Part shown: one piece after another, positions 63,286 through 64,000 of the stretch
Layout: each line of letters opens with the position of its first letter
How positions within the stretch are numbered: the first letter of the stretch is position 1
Assembly: GCF_002362255.1 (NCBI RefSeq)
Contig: NZ_LPVV01000004.1
Span: forward strand, 356,772 to 420,771
Direction of reading: 5' to 3'
Origin: Microbacterium sp. SZ1
GTDB taxonomy: Bacteria; Actinomycetota; Actinomycetes; Actinomycetales; Microbacteriaceae
DNA: 64,000 bases
The notes under the pieces: generated by a model
Seen by the model: only the letters and a program-made list of their open reading frames with translations
Told to the model about the DNA's origin: nothing
The model's database searches: none
Position numbers and translations under genes: made by a program

Positions 63286-63778
63286 GGGTGCTCCCTTGTC
63301 GTCGTTCTGTGACGCGTCGTGATCGGTCCTGCCAGTGCAGGGCTTCCCATGCTAGCCCCACAGATGCTCCGATCCCTACGCTCGTGTGATTCGACCGGTC
63401 CGTCGGACTTTCCCCACCGTCTGGTGATCGGATCGCCCTTGAATCGAATTAACTTCTTAACGGTGTTAACGCCTGTGGATACTGTGGATAAGTCGGTGGA
63501 AAGCAGACGCGAGTAGGGAACTACACGACTGTCAGTTGTGGAATCCCTGAGGAATCCGCGGGTGGACGGCATCCCCTCGTCAGTCTCCGGTCACGCGGTT
63601 ATCCACAGGTTGCCGACTTTCCCCCACATCCGTCCCGATCTCGAGCGCCGTCATCCACAAGTTATCCACATGTGCAAAAAGGCATCGAGCGGATGCCGGA
63701 ATCGGCACGCACCGCGACGAGAAGAGGGGTGCAGCGTCCTGACGGACCCTGCACCCCTCTTTCGGAGGACGACGAGCG
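63286..63778. other. oriC: dnaA-dnaN intergenic region, predicted oriC
   Basis: The 493-base gap holds several DnaA boxes: perfect TTATCCACA at 63599-63607 and 63662-63670, the same box inverted (TGTGGATAA) at 63483-63491, a one-off TGTGGATAC at 63474-63482 and TCATCCACA at 63651-63659. An AT-rich stretch with AATTAAC and TTAAC repeats at about 63450-63470 would be the unwinding element. Location between dnaA and dnaN matches oriC of Actinobacteria. A terminator for dnaA sits at its dnaA end. Confidence 0.9.
63723..63760 (-). terminator. Hairpin terminator of dnaA
   Basis: A 12-bp stem (agaggggtgcag at 63723-63734 against ctgcacccctct at 63749-63760) with a 14-base loop lies 18 bases after the dnaA stop. 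Confidence 0.8.
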
Positions 63779-64000
63779 TCAGCGTCGTCCGAGCTGCGTG
63801 GTGATCTCGGTGACCTGGTTGTAGATCGAGCGACGCTCCTTCATGAGCTCGCTGATCTTCTTGTAGGCGTACATCACCGTCGTGTGATCGCGGTTGCCGA
63901 ACAGCTGCCCGATCTTCGGCAGCGACAGGCTCGTGCGCTCACGGCACAGGTACATGGCGATCTGTCGCGCGGTCGCGATCTGCTGCGACCGGCTCGAGCC
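63779..64000 (-). CDS. dnaA: Chromosomal replication initiator DnaA, C-terminal part
   Basis: The gene runs off the window; 73 residues of domain IV are present. They show the DnaA-box-binding helix-turn-helix with the signature [25 protein letters not shown] and the helix [16 protein letters not shown], ending in TTQLGRR. DnaA binds the boxes in the adjacent gap to open the origin. Confidence 0.97.
   Translation of the reverse strand, partial: GSSRSQQIATARQIAMYLCRERTSLSLPKIGQLFGNRDHTTVMYAYKKISELMKERRSIYNQVTEITTQLGRR

Overview
The window is high-GC chromosomal DNA from an actinobacterium. It ends at the replication origin and reads like Microbacterium or a close relative in Microbacteriaceae. 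That genus call is inference from gene content and order (dnaA-dnaN-recF-DUF721-gyrB-gyrA-DUF3566, tRNA-Ile/tRNA-Ala, and the crgA / sortase E / pabA / pknB-pknA-pbpA-rodA-pstP-fhaB-fhaA block next to a tRNA-Leu). It was not checked against a database. Genes are dense, mostly joined by 4-base ATGA/GTGA overlaps. Several single genes appear to be leaderless, with a -10 element 6-7 bases before the start codon.

Layout. 1-6.2 kb: end of a mismatch DNA glycosylase gene, an aldo/keto reductase, a three-gene redox cassette (Moco oxidoreductase, FAD/NAD(P) reductase, small Cys-rich protein), a GntR regulator with a membrane protein and a clear operator, and an ECF sigma factor with a membrane protein. 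6.2-11 kb: an iron-siderophore uptake operon (lipoprotein, two FecCD permeases, ATPase, siderophore-interacting reductase) behind an IdeR/DtxR iron box. 11-18.5 kb: an amino-sugar import and catabolism operon (SBP, two permeases, NagB, kinase, NanE, Gfo/Idh/MocA oxidoreductase) divergent from its GntR/UTRA regulator. 18.5-21.1 kb: two secreted or exported proteins and a second sigma factor with a partner. 21.2-32.5 kb: the cell-wall growth and Ser/Thr phosphorylation block, from tRNA-Leu to crgA.

32.5-51.7 kb is more mixed. It holds a rhomboid protease, peptidyl-prolyl isomerase, YbaK-like and NUDIX proteins, a chitin/cellulose-type LPMO, an M24 peptidase, a 2006-residue wall-anchored GH92 mannosidase with a divergent LacI regulator and operator, several conserved small proteins, ilvD, an XRE regulator and a frameshifted acetyltransferase. 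51.7-55 kb: tRNA-Ala, tRNA-Ile and a DUF4097-like / NarL / histidine-kinase operon carrying a recent-looking duplication at the kinase-regulator junction. 55-64 kb: DUF3566, gyrA, gyrB, DUF721, recF, dnaN, the oriC intergenic region and the 3' end of dnaA, all on the minus strand.

Points most worth attention: the GH92 protein ends in LAGTG, the type of signal used by class E sortases, and such a sortase is encoded 6.5 kb away; the amino-sugar operon has NanE and a Gfo/Idh protein but lacks NagA and NanA; DnaA-box motifs with adjacent GTTAAC occur in two intergenic regions far from oriC; a 65-bp duplication splits a kinase-regulator overlap; and the hexamer GGATGC/GCATCC looks strongly enriched.
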